A stretch of DNA of 64,000 bases. Source: Pseudomonas rustica (lineage in GTDB: Bacteria; Pseudomonadota; Gammaproteobacteria; Pseudomonadales; Pseudomonadaceae). Every line of letters starts with the position of its first letter. Position 1 is the stretch's first letter. The notes beneath the pieces were generated by a model, which had not been told where the DNA came from, made no database searches, and saw nothing but the letters and a program-made list of their open reading frames with translations. Positions 61,228-64,000 of this stretch are shown piece by piece. The DNA is taken from NCBI RefSeq assembly GCF_018336155.1, contig NZ_JAGYHF010000007.1:62001-126000 (forward strand). Reading direction: 5' to 3'. Both the position numbers and the translations under genes were made by a program.

Positions 61228-61521
61228 TCAGACCGGGTCGTTGCGTCGCAGCAACTCTTCGGGCAAGTGCTCGATGTACTCGTCCTCGGCCGGCGGCATT
61301 TGCAGGTGATAGCCCTGCTTGTCGAGGTTTTCCAGCACGACGACGATGTCTTCGCTGGCCAATTTGCGCTCAGGCGACAGCACCAGGTCAAATGAATGTT
61401 TCGGCTTGCCGAACGCCAGCATCAGCGCTTCCGGCACGCGCTCGAGTGCATCACTTTTCAGCACGTAAAGGTACATGCCGCTGCGCTTCGAGCTTTGGTA
61501 GATGGAACAAATACGTTTCAA
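61228..61521 (-). CDS. ycgL: YcgL domain protein, TTG start
   Basis: A 97-residue protein that begins [20 protein letters not shown], the conserved start of the YcgL family. Its start codon is TTG at 61521: TTG AAA CGT overlaps the RNase D stop as TTGA (61518-61521). Translation is therefore likely coupled to rnd. YcgL has no assigned activity. The middle [18 protein letters not shown] and the acidic end [13 protein letters not shown] are typical. Confidence 0.9.
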   Translation of the reverse strand: MKRICSIYQSSKRSGMYLYVLKSDALERVPEALMLAFGKPKHSFDLVLSPERKLASEDIVVVLENLDKQGYHLQMPPAEDEYIEHLPEELLRRNDPV

Positions 61522-62651
61522 GGCTGTTCTCCGGCGGTGGCCAGGCTGTCGAGCAGCGTCTGACCCATGAGTTCGCGGCGCCAGCCACGCAGCGACTCAG
61601 GCAATTGGTAAGGACCCTCGGGGTAGCCACTTTTGACCAGCGCTTCGAGGGTTTTCTTGCGTAGCATCAGTTCCGGCGCGATGTCGAGGCGCTCGGCCTC
61701 GGCCTGACCCAGCGCACGCAATTGTTTGATCAACGCAGCAGCTTCGATCGGCAACGGCTCCGGCACGGCAGGCGGCCATTGATCAGGGCCCACACTGCCA
61801 GAGCGCTTGATCAGATCAAGCAGAAATTGACCGTCCTGACGCACGGTACGCGGGTGCATGTCTTCGATCTTGCCCAGCGCGGCGAGGTTGTCCGGTTGCG
61901 TGCGAGCCAACGGCCACAGCGAATGCTCACGAACGATGCGGTTGCGCGGCAAGTCACGGGCACGCGCTTCGGTTTCACGCCATGCGCACAGCTCACGCAA
62001 TACCGCGAGCTGTGCACGGGAGAGTTTCCACGCCAGTTTGGCTTCGCGGTAAACCTCGTACGGATCGGTTTCGCGGCGCAGGTTGGCCACCAGTTCGGCG
62101 CCGTCCTCCAGCACCCAGGCGAACTTGTCGTCGGACAGTTTCGGTCGCAGCTGTACGAAAACTTCCGCGAGATGCACGGCATCTTCAGCGGCGTAGCTGA
62201 TCTGCGTGTCGGACAACGGACGCTGCAACCAGTCGGAACGGGTTTCGCCCTTCGGCAGTTCGATGCCCAGCACCGCTTGCACCAGACGCGAATAACCCAT
62301 CGAGAAACCGAGGTTCAGATAGGCCGCGCCCAATTGTGTGTCGAACATCGGCGCCGGCAGGCTACCGGTCAGACGCAACAGCACTTCGAGGTCTTCGCTG
62401 CAGGCGTGCAGGACTTTCAGCACCGCCGGATTTTCCAGCAGCGCAGCCAGCGGTTGCCAGGCATTGATGGTCAGCGGATCGATCAGGTAGGCGCGTTTAC
62501 CGTCGCCAATCTGCAACAGGCCGGCAATCGGGTAGAAGGTGTCGACCCGCATGAATTCGGTGTCGAGGGCAACGAACGGCAGCTGCTGCCACTCGGCGCA
62601 AAACTGCGCGAGGCTTTCGTTGTCGCGAATCCAGTGAATATCGATGGCCAC
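61518..62651 (-). CDS. rnd: ribonuclease D
   Basis: A 377-residue 3'-5' exoribonuclease that trims tRNA precursors and other RNA 3' ends. The DEDD catalytic residues lie in [15 protein letters not shown]-type region and [10 protein letters not shown]; two HRDC domains follow (about 210-290 and 310-377). GTG at 62651 has GGGAG six bases upstream; the extended frame to 62786 runs into the promoter. Length fits E. coli Rnd (375). The ycgL gene overlaps its stop. Confidence 0.95.
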   Translation of the reverse strand: MAIDIHWIRDNESLAQFCAEWQQLPFVALDTEFMRVDTFYPIAGLLQIGDGKRAYLIDPLTINAWQPLAALLENPAVLKVLHACSEDLEVLLRLTGSLPAPMFDTQLGAAYLNLGFSMGYSRLVQAVLGIELPKGETRSDWLQRPLSDTQISYAAEDAVHLAEVFVQLRPKLSDDKFAWVLEDGAELVANLRRETDPYEVYREAKLAWKLSRAQLAVLRELCAWRETEARARDLPRNRIVREHSLWPLARTQPDNLAALGKIEDMHPRTVRQDGQFLLDLIKRSGSVGPDQWPPAVPEPLPIEAAALIKQLRALGQAEAERLDIAPELMLRKKTLEALVKSGYPEGPYQLPESLRGWRRELMGQTLLDSLATAGEQP

Positions 62652-62789
62652 ACGGCTCTCCCTTGAAGAATGGCGCGCAGTATATATCGCCACCGGCGAT
62701 TTTCGCGCCTGCGAAGGGCAAGAGCTGTAACGAAATGTCCTGCCAATGGGCAAGAATAGTCTGACAGAAGGATCAAACGTGGCCATTAA

Positions 62790-62884
62790 CTGTAGGAGCT
62801 GCCGAAGGCTGCGATCTTTTGATCCTGCTTTTGAAGATCAAAAGATCGTCCGATCGCGGCCCGAGCCTGCGGCAGCTCCTACAG
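62790..62884. repeat. F2 inverted repeat pair with insertion in one arm
   Basis: TGTAGGAGCTGCCGAAGGCT ... then the right arm AAAGATCG, an inserted segment TCCGATCGCGGCCCGA, and GCCTGCGGCAGCTCCTACA. The insert partly repeats the GATCG sequence around it. It lies close to the eptA-like stop. Confidence 0.88.
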
Positions 62885-62893
62885 GGGAATGCT

Positions 62894-64000
62894 TCAGTCC
62901 TTGGCCAGCACGCCGTCGATCACTGACCCGCGGCAACCGGCGAATATGTCCAGATCCGGTTCATACACCGAACTCTTCACTTCGAGCAAACCGAGCATCG
63001 AGTGGAACAGGTTGTCCTGACTCAGCGGTTTATCGCGGCTCATTTGCAGGCAATGGGTGTCGACCGAGTAGGACTTTTGATAGTTGTCGGAGAACCACGC
63101 CAGCATCGCCACGTGCTTCTGTTGTTCCGGCGCCAGCATATACGGCGTGCCATGCAGGAACAGGTTGTACTCACCCAGCGACTCGCCGTGATCGGACAGG
63201 TACAACATCGCGGTATCGACTTTGTCCTGATTGTTGCGCAACACATCGATCAGACTCGACAGCACATGGTCGGTGTACACCAGCGTGTTGTCGTAACCGT
63301 TGACGATACTTTCGCGGCTGCAATTGTTCAGGGCGTTACTTTCACAGACCGGCGTGAAGTGCTCGTACTCCTTTGGATAACGCTTGAAGTATTCCGGACC
63401 GTGACTGCCCATCTGGTGCAGAACCAGCACGGTGTCTTTGTCCAGGTGATCGATAAAGCTTTGCAGCCCTTGCAGCAGAATTTCGTCGCGGCATTCGCTG
63501 TTGGCGCACAGTGCCGGGTCTTTCAGGTTGCTGACATCCTGCACGGTGACGCGATCACACGTGCCTTTGCAGCCGGACTGGTTATCGCGCCAGATCACAT
63601 CGATGCCGGCCCGTTTGAGTACGTCGAGCAGGCCTTCCTCGTTCTTTGCCTTGCTCGCATCGTAGTTCTTGCGGCCCATGTTAGAGAACATGCACGGCAC
63701 CGAGACGGCAGTTTCCGTGCCGCAGGAATGCACGTCGGTAAACGCGATCAGCCCGGTTTCCTTGTCGAGTTTTGGTGTGGTGTCACGGTTATAGCCGAGG
63801 ATGCCGAAGTTCTCGGCGCGGGCACTTTCGCCGACCACCAATACAGTCAGGGATTTGCGCGGCTCAAGTTTTACATCGGGATTGCGCTCGGCGTCCTCGC
63901 CGATTTTGACGAACGGTTGCTCGGCCGAGGCCACTTGCTCACGCAGGTAGCCGGCCGCCGCACCAATGTAGTTGCTCGGCACCAACATCAAGCGAATTTC
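62894..64000 (-). CDS. eptA: lipid A phosphoethanolamine transferase, catalytic part (cut by window end)
   Basis: The frame runs off the right edge, so the N-terminal membrane part is missing. The 369 visible residues form the periplasmic alkaline-phosphatase-like domain. The catalytic Thr lies in CGTETAVSVPCMFS, a metal ligand in VVGESARAENFGILGY, and others in YLSDHGESLGEYNLFLHG. Such enzymes move phosphoethanolamine onto lipid A and give resistance to polymyxin. HQMGSHGPEYFKRYP is a typical catalytic loop. It could be EptA or a sister enzyme; the subgroup is not fixed. The gene is next to a F2 repeat and faces rnd. Confidence 0.88.
   Translation of the reverse strand, partial: EIRLMLVPSNYIGAAAGYLREQVASAEQPFVKIGEDAERNPDVKLEPRKSLTVLVVGESARAENFGILGYNRDTTPKLDKETGLIAFTDVHSCGTETAVSVPCMFSNMGRKNYDASKAKNEEGLLDVLKRAGIDVIWRDNQSGCKGTCDRVTVQDVSNLKDPALCANSECRDEILLQGLQSFIDHLDKDTVLVLHQMGSHGPEYFKRYPKEYEHFTPVCESNALNNCSRESIVNGYDNTLVYTDHVLSSLIDVLRNNQDKVDTAMLYLSDHGESLGEYNLFLHGTPYMLAPEQQKHVAMLAWFSDNYQKSYSVDTHCLQMSRDKPLSQDNLFHSMLGLLEVKSSVYEPDLDIFAGCRGSVIDGVLAKD

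Noticed and set aside
1..64000. tRNA, rRNA, CRISPR arrays or prophage
   Set aside because: No cloverleaf, ribosomal RNA or regularly spaced repeat array was seen; the repeats found are scattered inverted pairs.

Overview
The window is a 64 kb piece of a Pseudomonas chromosome, most likely from the P. fluorescens complex. The evidence is GC-rich core genes with close Pseudomonas relatives (CvfB, AceK, HrpA, LpxO, PxpABC, RNase D, YcgL, YcgN), a gene order at the left end that matches the gbuA/PA1420/PA1419/PA1418...PA1414 locus of P. aeruginosa, and many short inverted repeats (REP/REPIN type) typical of that complex. Nearly all of it is ordinary housekeeping and transport chromosome. I found no rRNA, tRNA, CRISPR array, integrase, insertion sequence or prophage. 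The first and last genes are cut by the window edges.

Layout. 1-4.4 kb: end of guanidinobutyrase, a SnoaL-like protein, an NCS1 and an SSS transporter, a degenerate acyl-carrier-like protein and the PA1414-type small gene. 4.7-16.9 kb: DMT exporters, DUF2177, CvfB, a TorF-like porin, a DUF6279 lipoprotein, a DUF899 protein, a DEAD-box helicase, a YbdG-like mechanosensitive channel and AzoR. 16.9-22.1 kb: a LysR/hydrolase/PpiA cluster, an ABC half-transporter and aquaporin Z. 22.2-31.4 kb: a FemAB/GNAT-like protein, a porin, an ECF sigma/anti-sigma pair, a FabH-like ketoacyl synthase and HrpA. 31.5-34.0 kb: one AT-richer gene for a 764-residue protein of unknown, possibly toxin-like, nature. 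34.0-42.6 kb: AceK, two DMT transporters, a small AT-richer patch with a GNAT gene and a 59-residue protein, LpxO, CysK, DUF748 and DUF2442. 42.9-50 kb: MoxR/VWA pair, then MFS-pxpA-pxpB-pxpC with a divergent LysR gene. 50-64 kb: DUF2937/YafJ/165-aa operon, oligopeptidase B, a lone cyclic-nucleotide-binding domain, a spermidine-synthase-like protein, YajD, an SPOUT methyltransferase, DUF2892, an M1-like pseudopeptidase, YcgN, nitroreductase, a 2-hydroxyacid dehydrogenase, RNase D with YcgL, and the catalytic part of a phosphoethanolamine transferase.

Genes that clearly work together: gbuA with its neighbouring transporters (guanidino-compound or amine use); MFS-pxpABC with LysR (5-oxoproline uptake and ATP-dependent opening to glutamate); sigma with anti-sigma; MoxR with VWA; RNase D with YcgL. 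Four repeat families (F1-F4 below) fill most intergenic gaps.

The least explained parts are the 764-residue gene at 31.5-33.8 kb, the GNAT/small-protein patch at 37.8-39.0 kb, the acyl-carrier-like protein without its serine, the peptidase-like protein without its zinc ligands, a long stem-loop in front of the DUF899 gene, and an apparent ATT start codon for the ABC transporter. I did not find a clearly new multi-gene system. All family names are from reading the sequences, without database searches.
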